Shown: piece by piece, positions 19,615 to 28,126 of the stretch
Position numbering within the stretch: the first letter of the stretch is position 1
Layout: each line of letters opens with the position of its first letter
From: Phenylobacterium sp.
GTDB lineage: Bacteria > Pseudomonadota > Alphaproteobacteria > Caulobacterales > Caulobacteraceae
DNA: 64,000 nucleotides
Reading direction: 5' to 3'
NCBI RefSeq assembly: GCF_030651185.1
Contig: NZ_JAUSCJ010000001.1
Coordinates: forward strand, 18,968 to 82,967
Program-made: the position numbers and the translations under genes
The notes under the pieces: model-generated
The model's database searches: none
What the model was told of the DNA's origin: nothing
The model's input: the letters and a program-made list of their open reading frames with translations, nothing else

Positions 19615-20613
19615 CTATCTGTAGGGATCAGGTTGCGACAGATAGGACTGGATATAGTCGGTGATCCCGTCCTCCAGCGACGTCATCGGCTGGTTGAAGC
19701 CGGCGGCTTTCAGCCGGTCCATCCTAGCCTCGGTAAAGTACTGGTACTTGTCGCGGATGGCCGGCGGCATGGGCGTGTATTCGATCTGGGCGGGCCTTCC
19801 GGCGGCGGTGAAGACCGCCTTGGCCATGTCCTCGAAGGTCCGCGCCTTGCCGGAGCCCAGGTTGTAAACCCCGTTCACCTGCTCGGCGCTGGCCAGCCAG
19901 GCCACGACGTCGGCGACATCGCGGACATAGACGAAGTCGCGGGTCTGGCCGCCGTCGGCGACGCCCTCGCGATAGGACTTGAAGAGCTGCACGGCCTGGC
20001 CGCCCGCGACCTTGGGCCAGATCTGCGAAGCCACGGACTTCATCGAGTGCTTATGCTCCTCGTTGGGGCCGTAGACGTTGAAGAACTTCAGGCCGACCCA
20101 CTGGGGCGGGGCGTAGTCACGGGCCGCCTGGCGGGCGGCGAACAGGTCAAACAGGGCCTTGGACCAGCCATAGGTGTTCAGCGGGCGCAGGGCCGCGAGC
20201 CAGGCCAGATCGTCCTTGTCGTCGAAGTCGGTGGTGTCGCCGTAGGTCGCCGCCGAGGAGGCGTAGATGAAGCGCCGCTGGCGGTCGGCGCACCAGCGGA
20301 ACAGGTCGCGGCTCAGCGTGAAGTTGGCATGGATGATCTTGTCGGCGTCCGGCTCGGTGGTCGACGAGATGGCGCCCATGTGGACGACGATCTCGATGTC
20401 GCGCCAACGCTTCTCCAGCCACTCGAACATGGCCTCCGGCGCCACGAAGTCGCCGATCGGATGCTTGGCGATGTTGCGCCACTTGCCGAGCTCGGCCTCC
20501 TGCAGCCAGTCGCAGACCACGACGTCGAGGCTCGGGTCTTCCGTCAGCTTGGCGACGATGTTGGAGCCGATGAATCCAGCCCCGCCGGTGACGAACGCGA
20601 TACGACGGGTCAT
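19615..20613 (-). CDS. hldD: ADP-L-glycero-D-manno-heptose 6-epimerase
   Basis: 332-residue cytosolic SDR-type epimerase converting ADP-D-glycero- to ADP-L-glycero-beta-D-manno-heptose, the donor for LPS inner core. It has nucleotide-binding VTGGAGFIGSNIVAKL at the N-terminus, the active-site Ser in YASSAATYGD, the YGWSK Tyr/Lys pair, and KFFNVYGPNEEHK typical of HldD. The start codon overlaps the hldE stop by 4 bp, so translation is coupled. DUF3089 follows after 3 bp. Confidence 0.95.
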   Translation of the reverse strand: MTRRIAFVTGGAGFIGSNIVAKLTEDPSLDVVVCDWLQEAELGKWRNIAKHPIGDFVAPEAMFEWLEKRWRDIEIVVHMGAISSTTEPDADKIIHANFTLSRDLFRWCADRQRRFIYASSAATYGDTTDFDDKDDLAWLAALRPLNTYGWSKALFDLFAARQAARDYAPPQWVGLKFFNVYGPNEEHKHSMKSVASQIWPKVAGGQAVQLFKSYREGVADGGQTRDFVYVRDVADVVAWLASAEQVNGVYNLGSGKARTFEDMAKAVFTAAGRPAQIEYTPMPPAIRDKYQYFTEARMDRLKAAGFNQPMTSLEDGITDYIQSYLSQPDPYR

Positions 20614-22070
20614 GTCGGCTCCTTGGCGGTCATGCGGGCGATGGCCGCGGTGGTGGAATAGCCGTCGACGATCTGGGCCAGGCGCACTTCACCGCCCCAG
20701 GCCTTCACCAGGTCGCCGCCCACAACCTGGTCCTCGGAATAGTCGGCGCCCTTGATCAGGATCTCAGGCCGCGCGGCCTCGATCAGCTTGATGGGGGTGT
20801 CTTCGTCGAAGGGGACCACCAGGTCGACGGCGCCCAGGCCGGCCAGCACCATGGCGCGGCCCTCCAGGTCGTTGACCGGCCGCCCCTCCCCCTTCAGCGC
20901 GGACACCGAGCGGTCGGAGTTCAGGCCCACCACCAAGCGGTCACACCAGGACCGGGCCTGGTTGAGATAGGTCACGTGACCGCGGTGCAGGATGTCGAAG
21001 CAGCCGTTGGTGAAGCCGATCCGCAGGCCCTTGGCGCGCCAGCGGGCGATCTCGTCGGTCATCCGCTGCGGCGTGACGATCTTGCCCTCGGCGGGCGCCA
21101 TGTGGGCGGTCAGCGAGGCCTCGATCAGTTCCTCGGGCAGGACCGTGGCCGTGCCGGCCTTACCGACGGCGACGCCGGAGGCCAGCATGGCGAACTCGAT
21201 GGCCTGCTCCACCGGCGTCCCGGCCGCGAGCGCCAGGCCAAGCGCTGCGATGGTGGTGTCGCCGGCGCCCGAGGCGTCGAACACATCGCGAGGCACGCCG
21301 GGGAAGTGACGGACCGCCTCGCCGCGCACGGCCAGTGAGATGCCCTTGGCGGCTCGTGTCACCAGGATGGCCTTGGCCTCGCAGAGCGAGAGGGCATGGG
21401 CCAGGGCCGCCTCGATTTCGGGATTGGTGCTGGTGGGCAGGCCCGTGGCGTAGGCCAGCTCGCCTGCGTTGGGCTTGATCACGTCGACCTCGCCATAGCG
21501 CAGGAAGCTACGGGCCTTGGAGTCGACGATGACCATGCCGCCGGCCTCCCGGCAGGCGCTGATCACCGCGTCGGTGACGACACCTTTGCCGTAGTCGGAG
21601 ATCAGAACCACGCCCGCGCCCTTGGCCACGTCGCGGACGGTGCGCACCAGACGCCGCTCGACGTCGCCCACCGCCGGGATGCTGGCCTCGAGATCCACGC
21701 GCAGCAGTTGCTGACCGCCGGAGACGAAGCGGGTCTTGAGCGTCGTGGGACGCGCCGGATCGGTGACCAGGAAGCCCTCGATGCCGGTCTGCTCGCCGAT
21801 CAACCGCAGGGCCTCGTGCCCCTCGCTGTCTCCGCCCACCAGGCCCACCAGGGCGACATCGCCGCCCAGGGCCGCGACGTTGCGCGCCACATTGCCGGCC
21901 CCGCCCAGCATCACCAGCTCACGCTCGCGGGCCAGAACCGGGATGGGCGCCTCCGGAGAGACGCGGGTCACCTCGCCATAGACGAAACGGTCCACCATCA
22001 GATCGCCGACGCAGACGATGCGGGCGCCGGAGAGGCGGGTCAGCAGTTGCTGAAGAGTCGAGAGATCCAT
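20610..22070 (-). CDS. hldE: bifunctional heptose 7-phosphate kinase/heptose 1-phosphate adenylyltransferase
   Basis: 486-residue fusion catalysing two steps of ADP-heptose synthesis. The N-terminal ribokinase-like domain (about 1-320) has GGAGNVARNVAALGG and the catalytic DASGAGDTTIAALGLAL. The C-terminal cytidylyltransferase-like domain (about 345-486) has FTNGCFDILHRGHVTYL and LNSDRSVSALKG. Length and domain order are those of RfaE/HldE. It lies 15 bp after kdsA and overlaps hldD by 4 bp. Confidence 0.96.
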   Translation of the reverse strand: MDLSTLQQLLTRLSGARIVCVGDLMVDRFVYGEVTRVSPEAPIPVLARERELVMLGGAGNVARNVAALGGDVALVGLVGGDSEGHEALRLIGEQTGIEGFLVTDPARPTTLKTRFVSGGQQLLRVDLEASIPAVGDVERRLVRTVRDVAKGAGVVLISDYGKGVVTDAVISACREAGGMVIVDSKARSFLRYGEVDVIKPNAGELAYATGLPTSTNPEIEAALAHALSLCEAKAILVTRAAKGISLAVRGEAVRHFPGVPRDVFDASGAGDTTIAALGLALAAGTPVEQAIEFAMLASGVAVGKAGTATVLPEELIEASLTAHMAPAEGKIVTPQRMTDEIARWRAKGLRIGFTNGCFDILHRGHVTYLNQARSWCDRLVVGLNSDRSVSALKGEGRPVNDLEGRAMVLAGLGAVDLVVPFDEDTPIKLIEAARPEILIKGADYSEDQVVGGDLVKAWGGEVRLAQIVDGYSTTAAIARMTAKEPT

Positions 22071-22085
22071 CGGTCGGTTATGACA

Positions 22086-22937
22086 CTAGGAGCGGGCCGT
22101 ATGAATGGCTTTCAGGCTGCGCAGCAGGCCTTCGGCGCTGTCCAGCGGCAGGGTGCTGGGTCCATCGCATAGCGCTTCGTCAGGTTTAGGGTGGAATTCC
22201 AGGAAGACGCCGTCGGCGCCGGCTGCGATCGCCGCCTTGGCGATAATCGGCACGCCTTCGCGCCGGCCGCCGGTCGAGGCGCCCTGGGTGCGCGGATCGG
22301 CGCCCGGAAGCTGGACAGCGTGGGTGGCGTCAATGGTCACCGGCACGCCGAGCTTCTGCATCTCGCCGATGCCCAGCATGTCGACGACGAGGTTGTTGTA
22401 ACCGAAGGTCGTGCCGCGCTCGCACAGCACGCTGATCTGGGCGCCGCCCAGCACTTCGCGGACCTTGTCCACCATCTGTTTGGTGTCCCAGGGCGCCATG
22501 TTCTGTGACTTCTTCTGGTGCAGCCAGCCGCCCCGGGCGTGGGTGGCCCGAGCGGCGGCGGCGACCAGATCGGTCTGGCGGCCGAGGAAGGCTGGCATCT
22601 GGACGATATCGGCCACCGCGGCCACCGGTTCGGCCTGGCTGACCTCGTGCAGGTCGGTGCAGATCGGCACGTCGAATTCGTCCTTGATGGCCTGCAGGAT
22701 TTCCAAGCCCTTCTCCATGCCCGGCCCGCGGTAGCTGTGGATCGAGGACCGGTTGGCCTTGTCGAAGCTGGCCTTGAACACATAGGGCAGGCCCAGCTCG
22801 CGGCAGATGCGCTTCAGCTCCCGGGCGGTGACCCGCGCCAGTTCCAGATCCTCCAGCACGTTCAGGCCGGCGATCACGAACAGCGGCTGGCCGTCGCCGA
22901 TCGAGATGTTCCACTTCTTCAGGGTCAGGACGGCCAT
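22086..22937 (-). CDS. kdsA: 3-deoxy-8-phosphooctulonate (KDO-8-P) synthase
   Basis: 283-residue class I DAHP-synthase-fold enzyme that condenses phosphoenolpyruvate with D-arabinose 5-phosphate to KDO-8-phosphate for LPS. Marks are FKASFDKANRSSIHSYRGPG (arabinose-5-P/PEP site), VCTDLHEV-like CTDLHEVSQAEPVA, KKSQNMAPWD and FGYNNLVVDMLG. First gene of the LPS-precursor operon with hldE and hldD. The likely promoter is in the 187-bp gap shared with the divergent cfa gene. Confidence 0.96.
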   Translation of the reverse strand: MAVLTLKKWNISIGDGQPLFVIAGLNVLEDLELARVTARELKRICRELGLPYVFKASFDKANRSSIHSYRGPGMEKGLEILQAIKDEFDVPICTDLHEVSQAEPVAAVADIVQMPAFLGRQTDLVAAAARATHARGGWLHQKKSQNMAPWDTKQMVDKVREVLGGAQISVLCERGTTFGYNNLVVDMLGIGEMQKLGVPVTIDATHAVQLPGADPRTQGASTGGRREGVPIIAKAAIAAGADGVFLEFHPKPDEALCDGPSTLPLDSAEGLLRSLKAIHTARS

Positions 22938-23124
22938 GGACGGACTCCGGATCGGTCAGGGCTTTGGGATGGCGCCTAAGTGGCGCGCGGGCGTTGTCTT
23001 CACAAGCCTGAATTCGTCGGCTGCATCCGGGGCCGGAACGTGGCCGTAGGTCCAGCAAGGGTTCTCGAATTTTCCCGACGTCAAACCAGTGTTAGTATCC
23101 AGTTAGAGATCGGGAGTTGCAGCC

Positions 23125-24378
23125 ATGACCCTGGCGCATGAATCGTCCCTGACCGCCCTGGCGGCCTCGCCGCGCGCCTTCCGGCGTTTGCCTGCCCTGG
23201 CCGACGTCCCCATCATCTTCCGCAACGCCCTGCGTATGATGGCGCGCAACTGGATGGCGGGGGACCTCACCTTCGTCACCCCCAAGGGCCATGAGTTGCG
23301 GCTGGAGGGCGAGCCGGGACCCAAGGCCCGGATTATCGTCCGCGATTTCCGCTTTATCCGCCGGGCCCTCGCGGCCGGCGACATCGGCTTCGCCGAGGGC
23401 TATGCGGCCGGCGAATGGGACACCCCGGATCTGACCGCGGTGCTCAGCGTCTTTTCCCTGAATTTCGAGAACCTGCGCCGGGTGACCCTGGGCAATCCCG
23501 TGGTGGGAGTGTTCAATTTCCTCAGCCACGCCCTGCACAGCAACACCAAGGCCGGTTCCAAGCGTAACATCCACGCCCACTACGACCTGGGGAACGACTT
23601 CTATTCCCGCTGGCTGGACTCCAGCATGACCTACTCCTCGGCGAGGTTCGCCCACGCCGGCCAAAGCCTCGAGGCCGCCCAGGCCAACAAGTACCGGACG
23701 CTGGCCCAGCAGATGGACCTGAAAGCCGGCCACAGCGTGCTGGAGATCGGCTGCGGCTGGGGCGGGTTCGCCGAGTTCGCGGCAAAGGAGGTGGGCGCCA
23801 CGGTCACGGGCATCACGATCTCCAAAGAGCAGTACGATTTCGCGATCAAGCGGATGTTCGACCAGGGTCTGTCCGACAAGGTGGCGATCAAGCTGATCGA
23901 CTATCGCGACGTCGAGGGGACCTTCGACCGGGTCGCCTCCATCGAGATGTTCGAAGCGGTCGGCGAGCGCTACTGGCCCACCTATTTCAACAAGATCCGC
24001 CAGGTGCTGGCGCCCGGTGGCCGGGCAGGCCTGCAGATCATCACCATTCAGGAAGAACTCTTCGAGGACTATCGTCGGCGCGCCGACTTCATCCAGAAGT
24101 ACATCTTCCCGGGCGGGATGCTGCCCTCGGAGTGCAAGCTGAAGGCCGAGACCGACCGGGCGGGCCTGGCCTGGACCGGGATTTCGCGCTTCGGACAGGA
24201 CTATGCCGACACCCTGGCCCAATGGGCCGAGCGGTTCGACGGCCGCTGGGACGACATCAAGGGCTTCGGCTTCGACGAGAAGTTCCGCAAGATCTGGCGG
24301 TTTTATCTCAGCTACTGCGACGCAGGTTTCCGCACCGGCCGCACCGATGTTGTGCAGCTTGGGCTCTCAAAGGCCTGA
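23125..24378 (+). CDS. cfa: cyclopropane-fatty-acyl-phospholipid synthase
   Basis: 417-residue SAM-dependent enzyme that adds a methylene bridge to unsaturated acyl chains of membrane phospholipids. It has the SAM-binding loop VLEIGCGWGGFAEFA near residue 206, the CFA signature HYDLGNDFYSRWLD with SSMTYSSA, SIEMFEAVGERYWPTYF and the terminal FYLSYCDAGF. Full length for the family. An SCP2/ubiquinone-like N-terminal region is visible. Divergent from kdsA; cysK follows after 43 bp. Confidence 0.95.
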   Translation: MTLAHESSLTALAASPRAFRRLPALADVPIIFRNALRMMARNWMAGDLTFVTPKGHELRLEGEPGPKARIIVRDFRFIRRALAAGDIGFAEGYAAGEWDTPDLTAVLSVFSLNFENLRRVTLGNPVVGVFNFLSHALHSNTKAGSKRNIHAHYDLGNDFYSRWLDSSMTYSSARFAHAGQSLEAAQANKYRTLAQQMDLKAGHSVLEIGCGWGGFAEFAAKEVGATVTGITISKEQYDFAIKRMFDQGLSDKVAIKLIDYRDVEGTFDRVASIEMFEAVGERYWPTYFNKIRQVLAPGGRAGLQIITIQEELFEDYRRRADFIQKYIFPGGMLPSECKLKAETDRAGLAWTGISRFGQDYADTLAQWAERFDGRWDDIKGFGFDEKFRKIWRFYLSYCDAGFRTGRTDVVQLGLSKA

Positions 24379-24421
24379 TCGCCCCCTGTTCGGAGGCGCC
24401 AACGCCCCTTAAGTAGCGAGG

Positions 24422-25420
24422 ATGACCGTCGCACACAGCGTCCTGGACGCCATCGGAAACACGCCGCTCATCCGCCTGGCCCGCGCCAGCGAGGCCACGG
24501 GCTGCGAAATTCTCGGCAAGGCCGAGTTCATGAACCCCGGCCAGTCCGTGAAGGATCGGGCGGCGCTCTACATCATGCGCGACGCCGAACGGCGGGGCCT
24601 GCTGAAACCCGGTGGACGGATCGTCGAGGGTACGGCCGGTAATACCGGCATTGGCTTGGCCATGGTCGCCTCGGCCAGCGGCTACAAGACCACCATCGTC
24701 ATCCCGCGCACCCAGAGCCAGGAAAAGAAGGACGCCATCCGCCTGCTGGGCGCCGAGCTGGTGGAGGTGGACGCCGTCCCCTATTCCAATCCGGAGAATT
24801 ATGTTCGCTTTTCCGGCCGCCTAGCCGAAGAACTCAATGCCAAGGAGCCGGCCGGCGCGGTCTGGGCCAACCAGTTCGACAACGTCGCCAACCGCCAGGC
24901 CCACATCGAGACCACGGGCCCGGAGATCTGGAACCAGACAGACGGCAAGGTGGACGGTTTCATCTGCGCCGTGGGCTCCGGCGGCACGCTGGCCGGCATC
25001 GCCGAGGCCCTGCGCGCCCGCAACCCCAAGGTCGCCATCGGCCTGGCCGACCCACACGGCGCCTCGCTCTACAGCTACTTCACCGGCGGCGAGCTGAAGG
25101 CCGAGGGGACCTCTATCAGCGAGGGCATCGGCCAGGGGCGCATCACCGCCAACCTCGAGGGGCTGAAGATCGACCACGCCTATCGCATTGGCGACGAGGA
25201 GATGCTGCTGGCCATCTATGACATGGTCGAGCACGAGGGCCTGGTGATGGGCGGCTCCACCGGCATCAACGTGGCCGGCGCCATCCGCATGGCCAAGGAC
25301 CTGGGCCCTGGGCACACCATCGTGACCATCCTCTGCGACCAGGGCTCGCGCTATCAGAGCAAGATCTACAATCCGGACTTCCTGAGAGAGCGGGGCTTGC
25401 CTGTCCCGGGCTGGCTATGA
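24422..25420 (+). CDS. cysK: cysteine synthase A (O-acetylserine sulfhydrylase)
   Basis: 332-residue fold-type II PLP enzyme making L-cysteine from O-acetylserine and sulfide. The PLP-binding Lys44 is in NPGQSVKDRAALYI, the phosphate loop is EGTAGNTGIGLAMV, and VGSGGTLAGIAEAL binds the cofactor. The C-terminal LCDQGSRYQSKIYNPDFL is typical of bacterial/mitochondrial cysteine synthase. Its stop overlaps the sseA start (ATGA), so the two sulfur genes are translationally coupled. Confidence 0.94.
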   Translation: MTVAHSVLDAIGNTPLIRLARASEATGCEILGKAEFMNPGQSVKDRAALYIMRDAERRGLLKPGGRIVEGTAGNTGIGLAMVASASGYKTTIVIPRTQSQEKKDAIRLLGAELVEVDAVPYSNPENYVRFSGRLAEELNAKEPAGAVWANQFDNVANRQAHIETTGPEIWNQTDGKVDGFICAVGSGGTLAGIAEALRARNPKVAIGLADPHGASLYSYFTGGELKAEGTSISEGIGQGRITANLEGLKIDHAYRIGDEEMLLAIYDMVEHEGLVMGGSTGINVAGAIRMAKDLGPGHTIVTILCDQGSRYQSKIYNPDFLRERGLPVPGWL

Positions 25421-26253
25421 CCGATCCCCTGGTTTCCACAGAGTGGCTGGCCGCGCATCTGGGCGAGGTCCAGATAGTGGATGCCACCTGGTTCATGCCC
25501 AATGAGGGTCGCGAGGGCCACGCCGACTACCTGGCCGCCCACATCCCCGGCGCGGTCTTCTTTGACATCGACGCCATCGCCGACAAGACCATCGACCTGC
25601 CGCACATGCTGCCGACGGCTGAGGCCTTCGTCGAGGCGGCTGGCCAGCTCGGCCTGTCGCGGGACGCCACGATCGTGACCTATGACAGCTTCGGCATCCG
25701 TTCGGCGGCGCGGGTCTGGTGGACCCTTCGGGTGATGGGGTTCGCCAAGGTCTTCGTGCTGGATGGCGGATTCAAGAAGTGGCTGGCCGAGGACCGTGAG
25801 ACCGAGGCGGGTCAAGGCGCCCTGCCCCCGACAAAGCTGACCCCCAGCCTGGACGCCAAGCTGGTGCGCGACATCGGCGCGGTGCGCAATCTGCTGGACT
25901 CCAAGGCCGCCCAGCTGGTGGACGCCCGCGGCGCGGCCCGTTTCCGAGGTGAGGTTCCAGAACCCCGCGCGGGTCTGCGCTCGGGCCACATGCCCGGCGC
26001 CCGCAACACGCCCTTCGACGGCCTGCTGAACGCCGACGGCACGATGAAGTCCGCCGGCGAGATGCGGCCGATATTCGCTGCCGCCAGGGTCGATCTCGGC
26101 GCGCCCATCGTCACCACCTGCGGCTCGGGCGTCACAGCCTCCGTGGTGGCCCTGGCCCTGGCCCGCCTGGGGCGCGAGGATGTCGCGGTCTATGACGGCT
26201 CCTGGACCGAGTGGGGCGGCCGCAGCGACACAGCCGTGGTCACCGGTCCTTGA
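25417..26253 (+). CDS. sseA: 3-mercaptopyruvate sulfurtransferase (double rhodanese)
   Basis: 278 residues, two rhodanese domains (about 5-140 and 155-275). The C-terminal catalytic loop is CGSGVTAS with persulfide Cys235. CGSGVTA is the mercaptopyruvate sulfurtransferase form, as against the Arg/Lys-rich thiosulfate rhodanese loop. The inactive N-terminal domain has TYDSFGIRSAARVWW. Overlaps cysK by 4 bp, consistent with a cysteine/sulfane-sulfur module. Confidence 0.92.
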   Translation: MTDPLVSTEWLAAHLGEVQIVDATWFMPNEGREGHADYLAAHIPGAVFFDIDAIADKTIDLPHMLPTAEAFVEAAGQLGLSRDATIVTYDSFGIRSAARVWWTLRVMGFAKVFVLDGGFKKWLAEDRETEAGQGALPPTKLTPSLDAKLVRDIGAVRNLLDSKAAQLVDARGAARFRGEVPEPRAGLRSGHMPGARNTPFDGLLNADGTMKSAGEMRPIFAAARVDLGAPIVTTCGSGVTASVVALALARLGREDVAVYDGSWTEWGGRSDTAVVTGP

Positions 26254-26750
26254 GGGTTCGGCTGGCCATAGAGGCGGACCTGCCCCGGCTACCCGAGATC
26301 GAACTCTCGGCCGTGGACGCCTTCCTGAACACCTCGATCCCGCCAGGGCCGTTGTCCACGGCGACTCCCGCCGAGGGATGGCGCGACGCCCTCGAGCACG
26401 GGACGCTCTGGGTGGTCGATGATGAACAATGGACGCCGATCGGCTTCCTGGGCGCGCACCGGGACGGCGGCGAGCTGCATATCCTGGAGTTCGACGTCGA
26501 AGCCGGCCATCAGGGCAAGGGGCTAGGCCGTCTGCTACTGAACCACGTCATCGCCTGGGCGCGCGCCGAAGGCCTGTCGGAGCTGACCCTGACGACGTTC
26601 CGCAGCATCGCCTGGAACGGCCCCTTCTACGCCAAGCTGGGCTTCGCCGAAATCTCCGACGCCGACATGCCCCCGCATCTGGCCGAGACCCTCAAGGCCG
26701 AGCGAGCGCGCAACCTCGAGGAACGCTGCGCCATGCGCCTCGCCCTCTAG
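26250..26750 (+). CDS. GNAT-family N-acetyltransferase
   Basis: About 166 residues of GCN5-related acetyltransferase. The conserved acetyl-CoA loop appears as FDVEAGHQGKGLGRLLLNHV (motif A, Q-x-x-G-x-G/A) and motif B as WNGPFYAKLGFAEI. The start is uncertain. The similarity begins at RVRLAIEADLP, and a TTG at 26250 overlaps the sseA stop; an ATG at 26211 inside sseA would add 13 unlikely residues. The acceptor substrate is unknown. It converges with the P450 gene, overlapping it by 4 bp. Confidence 0.85.
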   Translation: MRVRLAIEADLPRLPEIELSAVDAFLNTSIPPGPLSTATPAEGWRDALEHGTLWVVDDEQWTPIGFLGAHRDGGELHILEFDVEAGHQGKGLGRLLLNHVIAWARAEGLSELTLTTFRSIAWNGPFYAKLGFAEISDADMPPHLAETLKAERARNLEERCAMRLAL

Positions 26751-28021
26751 TTCCGCGTCGGGATGATCACCGGCAGGGTCTCGTAGCCCTTCACAAAGAC
26801 CGAGTGGGTCCGCTGGGGTTCGCCGACCACCTCGACGGTGGGGAAGCGGGCCAGGATTTCCTCCCAGATGATCTGCAGCTGCAGCTCGGCCAGGCGGTTG
26901 CCCACGCAGCGGTGGACGCCGAAGCCGAAGGACAGGTGCTGCCGGGGCCGTTCGCGGTCGATGATGTAGTTGTCGGGATTGGCGATGACCTCGTCGTCCC
27001 GGTTGCCCGAAACATACCACATGGCGACCCGGTCGCCCTTGCGGATGGTCTTGCCGCCGATCTCGTAGTCCTCGGTGGCGGTCCGGGCCATGTGGGCCAA
27101 CGGAGTCTGCCAGCGGATGGTCTCCGACACCATGGACGGGATCAGCGACGGGTTCTCCCGCAGCTTGCGGTACTGGGCCGGGTTCTGGTTCAGGGCGTAG
27201 ATCGAGCCGGAGATGGTGTTCCGGGTCGTGTCGTTGCCGCCGATGATCAGCAGGGTGACGTTGCCGTGGTATTCGTGGGCGTCCATGTCCCGGGTGGCCG
27301 GGTTGTGGGCCAGCATGGAGATCATGTCGAACTGCGGATCGGCGGCGCTCTTGCGCGCGTTCCACATGTCATCGAAGGCGTCGAAGCACTGGCCAAGCAC
27401 TTCGCGCTTCTGCTCCCAGCTGTCGCAGACGCCGTGGCCGGGCGGGTTGGTCATCATGTCCGACCAGTAGGTCAGGTCGCGCCGCCGCTCGAAGGGGAAG
27501 TCAAAGAGGGTGGCCAGGGTCATGGCCGTCAGCTCCTTGGACACCAGGTCCACCCAGTCGAAGGTCTCGCCGATCGGCAGGTTGTCCAGAATCTTGCCAG
27601 CCCGCTCGCGGATCACCGGCGCCATCTGGGCCAGGTTGTGCGGCGCCACGGCCGGGCTGACCGCCTTGCGCTGCACGTCGTGTTTGGGCGGGTCCATACC
27701 GATGAAGCTGGGACGGGTCGGACGGCCGGCTGATTCGGCCTTGGATTCCAGGCTCTGCAGGACGATGCCGTCGGCCGAGGAAAACACCTGATGATTGGTG
27801 TCGATGGCCATGATGTCGTTGTACTTGGTGACCGACCAGTAGGGGCCGTAGTCGCTCTCGGCGGTGTAGTGGACGGGGCTTTCGCGGCGCAGGCGCTCGA
27901 ACTGGGCCCACATCACATCTTGAGTGAACAGTTCAGCCTGGGCTGGATTGAGCTTGTCCAGCGGCAGGGCGTTGGCCTGCTGACGGGCTTCGTGGCGGAT
28001 ATCGACGGAACCGTCGCTCAT
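26747..28021 (-). CDS. cytochrome P450
   Basis: 424-residue soluble bacterial P450. Heme-thiolate loop FGFGVHRCVGNRLAELQ with axial Cys372, I-helix IIGGNDTTRNTISG (oxygen-activation Thr pair), and the ExxR motif in SETIRWQTPLAHMARTA. The RKGDRVAMWYVSGNRDDEVI segment is reminiscent of CYP families that attack steroid or terpene side chains, but the substrate is not deducible. The ATG at 28021 has GGGAG upstream. No ferredoxin or reductase gene is adjacent, so redox partners are elsewhere. Confidence 0.93.
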   Translation of the reverse strand: MSDGSVDIRHEARQQANALPLDKLNPAQAELFTQDVMWAQFERLRRESPVHYTAESDYGPYWSVTKYNDIMAIDTNHQVFSSADGIVLQSLESKAESAGRPTRPSFIGMDPPKHDVQRKAVSPAVAPHNLAQMAPVIRERAGKILDNLPIGETFDWVDLVSKELTAMTLATLFDFPFERRRDLTYWSDMMTNPPGHGVCDSWEQKREVLGQCFDAFDDMWNARKSAADPQFDMISMLAHNPATRDMDAHEYHGNVTLLIIGGNDTTRNTISGSIYALNQNPAQYRKLRENPSLIPSMVSETIRWQTPLAHMARTATEDYEIGGKTIRKGDRVAMWYVSGNRDDEVIANPDNYIIDRERPRQHLSFGFGVHRCVGNRLAELQLQIIWEEILARFPTVEVVGEPQRTHSVFVKGYETLPVIIPTRN

Positions 28022-28126
28022 GGTCGTCTCTCCCTGACGGGCGGGCTTCTGCAGAGCTCGCTCAAATGTCGTGGCGTCAATGACGCCGAACCGAACGCTG
28101 TATTGCAAGGGCCATCTTCCGCTGGC

